DNA of 64,000 nt from Paenochrobactrum glaciei (GTDB lineage Bacteria; Pseudomonadota; Alphaproteobacteria; Rhizobiales; Rhizobiaceae). Numbering within the stretch: position 1 is the first letter of the stretch; each line of letters begins with the position of its first letter. A program made the position numbers and the translations under genes. A model generated the notes under the pieces. The model was not told the origin of the DNA. It did not search any database and worked only from the letters and a program-made list of their open reading frames with translations. The DNA is taken from NCBI RefSeq assembly GCF_039522165.1, contig NZ_BAAADE010000009.1, forward strand, positions 1-64,000. The letters run 5' to 3'. This document shows, piece by piece, positions 50,140 through 58,589 of this stretch.

Positions 50140-51708
50140 TCAGGGTGTGGCAACGCCGGGCAATTGCGAAAGATTGGTCGCCTGATCGGATGAGGTGAGC
50201 GCACCGGCAAAGAATGCAAGATTGGCAGCGGCGATGAAAGCCGCTGCTTTTGCATCGGCTTGAGCAAGCCGTGCATCCAGCAGGGCATTATTGGTTTCAT
50301 TGACCATAGTGATTGTGCCAAGCCCGTTTTTATAAGCTTCCAATGACGCATCAAATGCGACATTCGAAGTTTGCACCAAAGTGTTGGCGGCATTATTGGC
50401 GGCAAGCGCGGTTTTCAGCGCATTGGAGGCCAGCACAATTTCTGCCACGGCATCAAGCTGCATCTTGCGGAATGTTTCGGAGGCAACATTGGCAACGCTT
50501 TGCGCATTTTTAAGCTGTGCTGCCCGCAAACCGCCGTCAAAAATCGGCATGGATGCGCCGACAATCACACCTTTTGACGAGGATTGGCTGTTGAGATCCG
50601 GCAATGCACCAATATTGAAATCGCCCGATGGTTTTGACAAGGTAGCCGCGATAAAGACCTTCGGCATAAATTCGGCTTGTGCCACGCGGATGCCAGCCTG
50701 ACTGGCCTGCATGGCGGCATAGCCTGCCTGAATATCGGGGCGACGCGACAGGGCTGCTTCGATCACTTCCTGCGTCACACCATCAAAGCGGCTTGGAATT
50801 TTGCGGTCAAGCGCGCCCTTGATTTTCAGATCAAGCGTTGCGTTTACACCCATACCGGCGAGCAGCAATTGATAGGTATTTTGCTCTTGGCCATTGGCAC
50901 GTACAATGCGTAATTCTGCTTGTGCCACTTGCTGGCGGGCAAGAGCCAGCTCAATTGTTGTGGCGCGTCCTTCATTGAGCTTTGCCTGAACGGCAGCAAG
51001 CACTGCTTTGGAATTTCGCAATGTTTGCTGGGCAATCTGATGGCCGGTGACGGCCGCCGAATGTTCATAATAACGGCGCGTGACATCAAAAATAACCTTT
51101 TGATGCAAGGCGTTAAAGGTGACATTAGCCGCAAAGGAAACTTCACGCGCGGCATCACGCAAGGCGGCACGCTGGCCAAAATCAAATACCAGCCATTTGA
51201 GCGCCAATGCGGGTACGACACCTTTAACGGTGCTGTCGATGTCTTTGTCACCGACAATCGGCACATCAACAGGGCGTTTGGATTTTTGATAACCGCCGAT
51301 CACATTGGCTGAAATCATCGGCAGCGAAACGGCTTCCGTCATGCCAACGGCGAGCGCTGCCTGTTTGGCGCGCTCCCACGCATTGCGGGTGGTAGGGTTG
51401 CTGCGCTGTGCCAGATCAATCAAAGCCGGAAGATCATAAGAGCGGCGATTATCCACCTCAACCGGTGTGCTGATCAGCGCCAGTTCCGGATTTGAAGCCA
51501 CACCAAAATCAGCCGCGCCGCTTTTGGCCGTGGCATCCGTTGCCACGGTTTTGTTTTTTGCGTCTTTTTCGCCCGCAACCCAAGGCTTGTCCGGCGCGCT
51601 TGGTGCCAGTTCCAGCGCATCGGTTGCGCAGCCGCTAAGTGTTATGCCAAGCGAAAATAATGCACAAACCGGCAAGTATGGAAAAGTTGAAAAACGTCTG
51701 CCGGTCAT
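50140..51708 (-). CDS. Outer-membrane efflux lipoprotein (TolC/OprM family)
   Basis: A 522-residue outer-membrane factor. The signal peptide ends in the lipobox LSGC, so the mature protein is a lipoprotein. Two long repeats of coiled coil (residues about 110-300 and 310-500) are typical of TolC channels, with ALKWLVFDFGQRAALRDAAR and GASMPIFDGGLRAAQLKNAQ as matching FDF.G/FDGG turns. Last gene of the efflux operon, overlapping the FUSC gene by four bases. It would export what the FUSC/HlyD unit collects. Confidence 0.9.
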   Translation of the reverse strand: MTGRRFSTFPYLPVCALFSLGITLSGCATDALELAPSAPDKPWVAGEKDAKNKTVATDATAKSGAADFGVASNPELALISTPVEVDNRRSYDLPALIDLAQRSNPTTRNAWERAKQAALAVGMTEAVSLPMISANVIGGYQKSKRPVDVPIVGDKDIDSTVKGVVPALALKWLVFDFGQRAALRDAAREVSFAANVTFNALHQKVIFDVTRRYYEHSAAVTGHQIAQQTLRNSKAVLAAVQAKLNEGRATTIELALARQQVAQAELRIVRANGQEQNTYQLLLAGMGVNATLDLKIKGALDRKIPSRFDGVTQEVIEAALSRRPDIQAGYAAMQASQAGIRVAQAEFMPKVFIAATLSKPSGDFNIGALPDLNSQSSSKGVIVGASMPIFDGGLRAAQLKNAQSVANVASETFRKMQLDAVAEIVLASNALKTALAANNAANTLVQTSNVAFDASLEAYKNGLGTITMVNETNNALLDARLAQADAKAAAFIAAANLAFFAGALTSSDQATNLSQLPGVATP

Positions 51709-53615
51709 AAACTGCTGCCTGTTACTAAAATTTCCAGATTGCTAAGCTGTGCCGCTACATGCTGGTTCGGATAATGACCGACGGTTTCTGCCGGTGGTGT
51801 CGGCTTTGCATTGTTCAAATTATAGGTCTCAAGATGATTTGCCAACCGTTTCAAACGACCGGCCACTTCCGGCATTGCTGTTTTGCTAAAATAAACGCCT
51901 TTAGTAATTTCAGCGAGCGCCTTGATATATTGATTTCCGGCCTCTGCCATTTGCGGTGAGGGGCGCAGATGATGCGGCTCGAAAGGCAGCAAATAATAGC
52001 AATAGCGTATATCGGCCAAAATGCGCTCGATCTGAGCTACTTGTGCAACATTTTGCGCGCGCTCACTTGCCGGTACAAGCGCCAGATCAGCCAGTTTGTG
52101 GGTTGCTTTAATCAGATTATCACGGGCTGTCTGGCTGACCGGTTTTGGCCATAAGAAAACCGACACCAGATAAACCGCCACATTGCCGATGAGAATACCG
52201 ATGACGCGGTCGCGTGCGGTATCAAGATCGGTGGTAGGGCCAAAACCTTGCAAGACGCTCAATGTATAAGCCAGACCAATTTGCACACCCGCATATGAAA
52301 TTTTACGGCTACCGGCGGCAACCCAGCCTGCTACCCAAGTGGCAGCAAAAACCAGCAGCATCAAGCCACCGACGGTTTCCAGATGCGGCAGCAAATAGAC
52401 GATGGAAATTACCCCCATCAAAGCGCCGATCAGACAACCGGTGATACGCAGCGCAAGCTTATGTACCGTGTCACCGGCAGTGCCAAGCGACGCCACATAA
52501 CAGGTGACCATCGCAGTGTGGATGCCGTCCCAATTAAGCGCTGCATAGAACATGTAACACAAAATCGCGGCGAGCGTGGTTTTGAGCGCAAATTGCTGGT
52601 AGATCGGATTGGTAAAAGCATCCGGTTTGAAAAAGCCGTCATTGCCGCTTTTGCTGTAGTCGGGTTTTACAATGCCGCTGATTGCATGAATGGCTTGGCT
52701 GATTGCAGAGCTTTTCGGACTTTGTGTCTGTGTCTTATCGGCTGGCAGATTTGCAGATAAAGGCGCGCCATTATCAAGCGCATCAATCATTGTGGCGATA
52801 GTTTCAGCATACTGCAAACGCTCATGCGGTTCACCTTCATGCGCCAGAGCCGCAGAGGCATAAACAAGCTGATAAGAAGCCGGAATATCAACATTGATCT
52901 GTGCGATTTTGTCTTTGGACGTCTGATGCAAAATTTGGCTAAGTTTTAGCTTTTTTTCTGCCGCTTCATTGCCTTCACTTAAAAACTCATCCAGTTTTTC
53001 ATTGGTTTCAGCATTTTGACCGCTTAATAATTGATAAGCGAGGCAGAGCCGTTCGCGCAATTGTTTGCGCAACAACCGCACACTCCATTGGCCGAAAAAC
53101 AAACTGAAAACAGCAATGCAGAACATTGGCAAAATTGCCATTTCCCAAGCATAACGCAGTGCCAGAGAAATAACGCCATTGACCGGAACCATGCTGATCA
53201 GCGTCAATAAAAATGCGATAATGAGGGCGATGATGCTGCCGCCTTCGCCAAGCTTGCTGGCAGCACCAATAAAAATGAAAATAAAAGAAGCAACAATCAT
53301 CACCAGAATGCGCACAAATGCGGATTCAACGGTTGATTGCAGCAGCGGTATCATCAACACCACAAGCAGGGTGATGGCGATAACGGCTGCGGACGCTACA
53401 AGCGTGTTTTCAGCCCCATCCGGCTTCATCAGAAAAATGACGAGATAGACACTGATAGCGGCTTCGGGAATATGAAACAGCATGGCAATGCCGCTGACAA
53501 GCGCGCAGACAAAAGCCACCCGCCATGTGGCGGCGGCGCGTCCCGGAAAGGGTGCGAGATCCGCTAATGTCTGTCTGATCGCCGCTGACAGCGAGGCTTC
53601 AGCACGCGTTGCCAT
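51705..53615 (-). CDS. FUSC-family inner-membrane efflux protein (AaeB-like)
   Basis: A 636-residue protein with two clusters of about six membrane helices (residues 25-185 and 345-495) and cytoplasmic regions between and after them. The cluster VYLVIFLMKPDGAENTLVAS near residue 56-75, and the second with TLAAILCYMFYAALNWDGIH, are typical of FUSC/AaeB pumps for aromatic carboxylates. It overlaps the HlyD gene by 17 bases and the outer-membrane gene by four. Confidence 0.9.
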   Translation of the reverse strand: MATRAEASLSAAIRQTLADLAPFPGRAAATWRVAFVCALVSGIAMLFHIPEAAISVYLVIFLMKPDGAENTLVASAAVIAITLLVVLMIPLLQSTVESAFVRILVMIVASFIFIFIGAASKLGEGGSIIALIIAFLLTLISMVPVNGVISLALRYAWEMAILPMFCIAVFSLFFGQWSVRLLRKQLRERLCLAYQLLSGQNAETNEKLDEFLSEGNEAAEKKLKLSQILHQTSKDKIAQINVDIPASYQLVYASAALAHEGEPHERLQYAETIATMIDALDNGAPLSANLPADKTQTQSPKSSAISQAIHAISGIVKPDYSKSGNDGFFKPDAFTNPIYQQFALKTTLAAILCYMFYAALNWDGIHTAMVTCYVASLGTAGDTVHKLALRITGCLIGALMGVISIVYLLPHLETVGGLMLLVFAATWVAGWVAAGSRKISYAGVQIGLAYTLSVLQGFGPTTDLDTARDRVIGILIGNVAVYLVSVFLWPKPVSQTARDNLIKATHKLADLALVPASERAQNVAQVAQIERILADIRYCYYLLPFEPHHLRPSPQMAEAGNQYIKALAEITKGVYFSKTAMPEVAGRLKRLANHLETYNLNNAKPTPPAETVGHYPNQHVAAQLSNLEILVTGSSL

Positions 53616-54657
53616 TATGCACTGTCACAACAGCGGAGGCACCGGCGCGTGTCAATTCGGCTGGCGGATCAATCAGTTTAATCCGCACCGGAAAACGCTG
53701 CGCAATGCGCACCCAATTCAGGTTCTTAGGGATAAAAGGCAGGTTACGCGGGATATTGATCATATCTTCGGAGCTGACACCCCAGCCGATACTGTCAACC
53801 TTGCCTTTCACCACCATATTATTATTGGCCAGAATACGCACGCTGGCACAGTCACCAATGCGAATATTATCAAGTTCCGTTTCGGGGAAGGTGGCGGATG
53901 CAAACCATTCGGAAGTGTCGATGAGGGTGAAAACCGATTGGCCGGAAATGATGATCTGGCCGCTGGAGTTGTGCAGCCCAACCACCAGCCCGTCATGCGG
54001 GGCATAGGTTTTACTATTATCGAGATTATGCTGGGCAAGCGCCAGCGCTGCCTGACGGGCGCGTACTAAAGCCACGGTGTTGTCCAGATTGCCGACAAGT
54101 GCATTGGCGGCATCAGCTTGCTGTGTAGCTTGGGTTAAACTAATGCGCGCATCATTGCGCAATGTTCTGGCGTCATCCACCTGCTGCTTGGTAACATAGC
54201 CTTTAGGGCTTAAGGCTTCCAGGCGTTTTAATGTTGTTTCAGCCAGATCCAGATTGGTACGGGCGCGCACCACTTGCTGGTCGGCAATTAATGCATTTTG
54301 GGTTTCTGCTTTTAAAGCGCGGCCTTGCGCTTCCATCGTGGCTTGTGCCATTTGTAAATCAGCACTGGTCTGCTCAACGATGAGGCTTAAAGGCTTTGGA
54401 TCAATGGAAAATAACAGATCACCTTTTTTAACGCGGTCATTTTCGCGCACATTAATTTCGATAATGCGCCCCGGAACAGTTGATGAAATATTGACCAGAT
54501 TAGCGCCAATGACCGCATCTTCTGAATAAGGATTTTCATGCGACTGGCGCATATAAATCCATGTCATGAAAAAAGCGGCTGCTACTGCCAGCACGAAGAT
54601 GATCAGGCCGACGGCATTAACTGATTTTTTAGCGTAACTGTTTGTTTCCATCTTCAA
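53599..54657 (-). CDS. HlyD-family membrane fusion protein (AaeA-like)
   Basis: A 352-residue periplasmic adaptor with one N-terminal membrane anchor (AVGLIIFVLAVAAAFFMTWI). Biotinyl-lipoyl-like halves are VPGRIIEINVRENDRVKKGD and YAPHDGLVVGLHNSSGQIII, with a coiled coil between (VEQTSADLQMAQATMEAQGR...). It links the FUSC pump to the TolC-like channel. Confidence 0.92.
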   Translation of the reverse strand: MKMETNSYAKKSVNAVGLIIFVLAVAAAFFMTWIYMRQSHENPYSEDAVIGANLVNISSTVPGRIIEINVRENDRVKKGDLLFSIDPKPLSLIVEQTSADLQMAQATMEAQGRALKAETQNALIADQQVVRARTNLDLAETTLKRLEALSPKGYVTKQQVDDARTLRNDARISLTQATQQADAANALVGNLDNTVALVRARQAALALAQHNLDNSKTYAPHDGLVVGLHNSSGQIIISGQSVFTLIDTSEWFASATFPETELDNIRIGDCASVRILANNNMVVKGKVDSIGWGVSSEDMINIPRNLPFIPKNLNWVRIAQRFPVRIKLIDPPAELTRAGASAVVTVHNGNAC

Positions 54658-54902
54658 CGACCGTAAATCAGAAGTGCAAGCGCAAAAGCAATCGCCACAA
54701 CCATGGCGGTGTAAGTCATCAGACGAAATGTGAGCAGATCATCAAGACCGGTGCGAATAAATATCAACCGTAAAATCAGCACAATCACAATCGCTCCGGC
54801 CAGACAAACCATCCAGGAGGGAAAAAATGCACCTACCATATAGAATGTCGGGCCTTGCACCATTATGCTCGCTTTCAGCCATTGTACGATTTCATCTGGC
54901 AA
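54654..54902 (-). CDS. DUF1656 small membrane protein (AaeX-like)
   Basis: An 82-residue protein with two membrane helices (WMVCLAGAIVIVLILRLIFI and TAMVVAIAFALALLIYG). DUF1656 proteins are found in operons with AaeA and AaeB; here it comes first and overlaps the HlyD gene by four bases. The start may lie further downstream at the second methionine (residue 14). Confidence 0.8.
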   Translation of the reverse strand: MPDEIVQWLKASIMVQGPTFYMVGAFFPSWMVCLAGAIVIVLILRLIFIRTGLDDLLTFRLMTYTAMVVAIAFALALLIYGR

Positions 54903-55311
54903 AACTATTCATAAAGAGCTTTTGCACTGGCAAAGTTTATTCCAACAATTTCAGTTAAAGTCCACCCTCTAAGAGGCAAAGCGTGGGAACTGCACATAAG
55001 AATTGCAGAACAAGCTTAACAACCAAAATAATCAGAAAGAATAATCACGAAATATCAAAACGTGGCCGAGCTTCATTGAGGCAAAAGCCAGATATATTGA
55101 TAAGAACATATGGCAGGAATAAAAACTGCGCATTTTAACCATGCGGTGAGCTAATGATTAGTTTCCAACGATTGCTAATTGCCTTTTCATCATTAATATC
55201 CGAACTATTCTCGATAAAAAATCTCTGTACACAATATTCATGCAGAGATTGAGTTCCATAAACAGCCGGAATTTATTATAAAAAATCAATTGGTGATTTG
55301 AGAGAGACAAA
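54903..55311. other. Intergenic region between the divergent efflux operon and outer-membrane protein gene
   Basis: About 410 AT-rich bases. I see no tRNA, small RNA or gene; it holds the two divergent promoters. No aaeR-type regulator gene is beside the operon. Confidence 0.4.
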
Positions 55312-56124
55312 ATGCAGAAGAAACTCCTTGCAGCTACTTTGCTTGCAACTATTTCAAGCACACATGTTTTTGCAGCTGATGCTATTGTCGTCGACAATCA
55401 GCCGGCTGAAGATATTGTGCTGCCAGCGCCTAAAAACTGGTCTCTGCAAATTACGCCTTATATGTGGGCATCAGGTTTGAAGGGCAATATTTCGCCGTTC
55501 AAACGTGCGCCGAGCATGGAAGTTGAAAAATCTTTCAGCGATATCGTTAAAGATCTGAATTTTGGTGGTTTTGTTGATTTCAGAGGCCGTTATGAAGATT
55601 TCATTTTCGCCGGCGATCTGATGTATATTAACACCACGGACGTTGAAAATATTGGCAAATTGCCAGTTATCGGCAATGTTCAGGGTTTAAGCGCAACGGT
55701 CGATTCCGCACAGTTTACTGCCACTTTAAAGGGCGGTTATCGCATCTATAATGATGAGACTGTCTCGCTCGATTTGCTGGGCGGTGTTCGCATCTGGCAT
55801 ATCTCCAATGATGTGACCCTGCGTTACAAGAATTTTTCGGAATCCCACAAAGAAAGCTTCAGCTGGGTTGATCCTATAATTGGTTTCAGAGCCTTTATTA
55901 ATTTCACCCCTGATCTGTCTTTGCAATTGCAGGGTGATGGCGGTGGCTTTGATGTTGGCTCCAAGAAGACCTGGCAGGGGCTTGCAACCCTAAACTATAC
56001 CTTCACTGAGCATCTTTCGGCTTCTGCCGGTTATAAATATCTGCGTGTTGATTATAAATCCGGCGGTCATATTTATGACACGACGCTGAAAGGCCCTGTG
56101 CTTGGCGTGACATACCGCTTCTAA
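55312..56124 (+). CDS. Outer-membrane beta-barrel protein
   Basis: A 270-residue protein with a signal peptide ending HVFAAD. The mature part has alternating amphipathic strands (WSLQITPYMWASGLKGNISP; TLKGGYRIYNDETVSLDLLG; HLSASAGYKYLRVDYKSGGH) and ends in the outer-membrane signal VLGVTYRF with a terminal phenylalanine. It is of the general porin/Omp25-like type; no specific family can be fixed. A terminator follows. Codon use and a strong leader suggest a well-expressed gene. Confidence 0.78.
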   Translation: MQKKLLAATLLATISSTHVFAADAIVVDNQPAEDIVLPAPKNWSLQITPYMWASGLKGNISPFKRAPSMEVEKSFSDIVKDLNFGGFVDFRGRYEDFIFAGDLMYINTTDVENIGKLPVIGNVQGLSATVDSAQFTATLKGGYRIYNDETVSLDLLGGVRIWHISNDVTLRYKNFSESHKESFSWVDPIIGFRAFINFTPDLSLQLQGDGGGFDVGSKKTWQGLATLNYTFTEHLSASAGYKYLRVDYKSGGHIYDTTLKGPVLGVTYRF

Positions 56125-56145
56125 TCATTGTTAATTGTTTCAAAT

Positions 56146-56184
56146 AAAAAGCTGCCTTACGCTAAACCGTAAGGCAGCTTTTTT
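56146..56184 (+). terminator. Rho-independent terminator of the outer-membrane protein gene
   Basis: AAAAAGCTGCCTTACG pairs with CGTAAGGCAGCTTTTTT around CTAAAC; a strong hairpin with a long T-run. Confidence 0.92.
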
Positions 56185-56346
56185 ATTTTTCAAATTATTG
56201 CGTCTATCCGGCCCGCGAAAAATAATTCAGTTTTTTATCAACCGGCCTATTTGATATAAATAATCTGGATCATCTGCCTCATCCGGTTATATATTATTGA
56301 GCCAATAAGAGAGTTGGACTCAAATAAGAAAATTGAGGCTTTTCAG

Positions 56347-57030
56347 ATGATTTTGATTGATCAGCTTTTAGTCGGATCTGTGGTGCCTTATGGCCCGCGT
56401 GGCCTGCCAAGCGCTATCGGTAAAGCGCCGGTTGCAGAAAAGTGCTGGCTGGGGCTGGAAGGTTTTATCAATGATGAGCAGGGTGACCGCAAACATCACG
56501 GCGGCCCCGAAAAAGCTGTGCATCATTATGACTTTGATCATTATCAGCTGTGGCGCGAAGAAATCGGCGACAAAGAGATTTTAAGGCAGCCGGGCGCTTT
56601 TGGTGAAAATCTGACCACACGCGGTATCAGCGAAGATACAATTGCCATCGGTGATATTTTCAAGCTTGGTGGAGCCGTCATTCAGGTGAGCCAAGGCCGC
56701 CAGCCATGCTGGAAACTCAATATCCGTTTTGACACTAAGGATATGGCATTGCGCTTGCAAAAAACCGGCCGTACCGGCTGGTATTATCGGGTACTCCAGC
56801 AAGGCTATGTACAGGCCGGTGATACGCTCCAACTGGCTGACCGGCTTGCACCTGAGTGGACGATCCACAAAACATGGCATGTGCTTTATGTCGATACGCT
56901 CAATCATGATCTTTTAAGCCAGATGGCATCATTAGAGCCGCTGGCTGATAGCTGGCGGCAATATGCCAGCAAACGCTTAGGTTCCGGTAAAGTAGAAGAC
57001 TGGAGCCGACGACTACAAGGTGACGCATAA
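56347..57030 (+). CDS. MOSC-domain protein, YiiM-like
   Basis: A 227-residue molybdenum-cofactor sulfurase C-terminal (MOSC) protein. Marks: VAEKCWLGLEGFINDEQGDR, KHHGGPEKAVHHYDFDHYQL, AFGENLTTRGISEDTIAIGD and the cysteine in VSQGRQPCWKLN that would bind the cofactor. YiiM proteins reduce N-hydroxylated bases. The start at 56347 follows a TGAGG site. It stands alone between two genes on the same strand. Confidence 0.85.
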   Translation: MILIDQLLVGSVVPYGPRGLPSAIGKAPVAEKCWLGLEGFINDEQGDRKHHGGPEKAVHHYDFDHYQLWREEIGDKEILRQPGAFGENLTTRGISEDTIAIGDIFKLGGAVIQVSQGRQPCWKLNIRFDTKDMALRLQKTGRTGWYYRVLQQGYVQAGDTLQLADRLAPEWTIHKTWHVLYVDTLNHDLLSQMASLEPLADSWRQYASKRLGSGKVEDWSRRLQGDA

Positions 57031-57103
57031 CAGACTGAAATCACATCCAAAACGAACCAACAGCATGTCCGTCGACTGCATTTTTTAAGAACTGATCGGT
57101 GAT

Positions 57104-58543
57104 ATGGGAAAAGGTACAACATTAGCAATTGAAGTCAGGGTCAAAGAAAGCGAGCCTATTTTTCTGGCGCTGGCACGCACAATCATTGCTGAAATTGAAC
57201 GCGGCCGCCTGAAACCAGGGGACGCTTTGCCGGGCACACGCTCGCTTGCCAAAAACCTCAAACTAAACCGCAACACGGTGGATGCGGCCTATCATGAGCT
57301 GACTATGCAAGGCTGGCTCAATGCTGTAGCCTCGCGCGGAACTTTCGTGGCGGATGATCTGCCGGACTTATTAAAGTCACAAAATTCGCAGGCCAATGAT
57401 GCAAGTGCGAAGCCGCTTAAACGCAAATCGCGCCAATATTTGTGGAATATTTCCGATGGTGCGCCGGATGCGCGACTATTGCCGATTGTGCCATTTGGGC
57501 AGGCATTTCGCCGTGCTTTAACCAGCAATAGTTTTCTGGATAATCAGTCTAATGACAGTGCTAATGGCAATGAATATTTGCGCTCGAACCTTTCAACCTA
57601 TTTGAACGCCGAGCGGGGACTGATTGCATCAGAGCCGGATATTCTGATTTCACGCGGTAGTCAGATGGCGCTGTTTTTGGCAGCGCGTGCCATTGCAGAA
57701 AGCGGCATCAGCATTGCCGTAGAAAATCCGGGATACCCGCTGGCATGGGCCGCATTTCGTGCTGCCGGTGCCAATCTTATCAGCATTCCGGTGGATGATG
57801 GAGGTATTGATGTGGATGTTTTGGAGGCAATCGCCAAACGCGACAAAACATTGCGCGCGGTTTATATCACGCCGCATCATCAATATCCGACCACGGTGAC
57901 ACTGGGCGCAGCGCGGCGTTTGCGCTTGCTGGATATTGCGCGCCGTTATGGTCTGACGATTATCGAAGATGATTATGACAGCGAATATCGCTATGATGGA
58001 CGCCCTGTTTTGCCACTGCGTGCGCGTGCTGATAAAGACCTGCCGATCATCTATTTAGGCTCTTTATCCAAACTTTTGGCACCGGGTATCCGTGTTGGTT
58101 ATGCGATTGCACCGCAGGATATTTTGAAGAAAATGGCTTTGCAGCGTGAGGCGATTGACCGTCAGGGTGATGTGCCTTTGGAATTGGCGCTCAGCAGTTT
58201 GATTTCTGATGGCACGATGAAGCGTCATGCGCGAAAAGCCCGCCGGATTTATCATGCCAGACGTGATTTTCTGGCAGAAATTTTGACCGAGCGGCTTGGC
58301 GATGATGTGGAATTTACACTGCCATCAGGCGGATTGGCGATTTGGCTGCGTTTGAAACATGGGCTCAATGCACAGGAATGGTCGGAAAATGCTACCCGTT
58401 TGGGGCTTTCGCTCTTACCAGGCATCCATTATTCGCTGGATGAAACACAGCCGATTGAAGCGTTCCGTTTAGGCTTTGCCAGCATGAATGAGGAAGAGCT
58501 TGGCCGTGCGATACAAATTCTGATCCGCGCTAAGCCGAACTGA
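57104..58543 (+). CDS. MocR-family regulator (GntR helix-turn-helix plus aminotransferase domain)
   Basis: A 479-residue MocR/PdxR-type protein. The first 75 residues form a GntR winged helix (IIAEIERGRLKPGDALPGTR; SLAKNLKLNRNTVDAAYHEL). The rest is a fold-type I aminotransferase with IIEDDYDSEYRYDGRPVLPL and the pyridoxal-phosphate lysine in LGSLSKLLAPGIRVGYA. No pdx or taurine genes stand beside it, so its target is unknown; it may act on the MOSC gene or elsewhere. It ends at a terminator. Confidence 0.9.
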   Translation: MGKGTTLAIEVRVKESEPIFLALARTIIAEIERGRLKPGDALPGTRSLAKNLKLNRNTVDAAYHELTMQGWLNAVASRGTFVADDLPDLLKSQNSQANDASAKPLKRKSRQYLWNISDGAPDARLLPIVPFGQAFRRALTSNSFLDNQSNDSANGNEYLRSNLSTYLNAERGLIASEPDILISRGSQMALFLAARAIAESGISIAVENPGYPLAWAAFRAAGANLISIPVDDGGIDVDVLEAIAKRDKTLRAVYITPHHQYPTTVTLGAARRLRLLDIARRYGLTIIEDDYDSEYRYDGRPVLPLRARADKDLPIIYLGSLSKLLAPGIRVGYAIAPQDILKKMALQREAIDRQGDVPLELALSSLISDGTMKRHARKARRIYHARRDFLAEILTERLGDDVEFTLPSGGLAIWLRLKHGLNAQEWSENATRLGLSLLPGIHYSLDETQPIEAFRLGFASMNEEELGRAIQILIRAKPN

Positions 58544-58555
58544 CAATTTTGATGA

Positions 58556-58585
58556 AAGCGCTGCCTTTGTAAAAGGGCAGCGCTT
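58556..58585. terminator. Terminator between the MocR gene and the autotransporter gene
   Basis: AAGCGCTGCC and GGCAGCGCTT with a short loop form a strong hairpin between converging genes. T-runs are short on both strands, so it may rely on the stem alone. Confidence 0.7.
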
Positions 58586-58589
58586 GTGA

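Noticed and set aside
54903..55311. A tRNA or small RNA gene in the efflux/outer-membrane intergenic region
   Set aside because: No T-loop or cloverleaf pattern or terminator hairpin was found.
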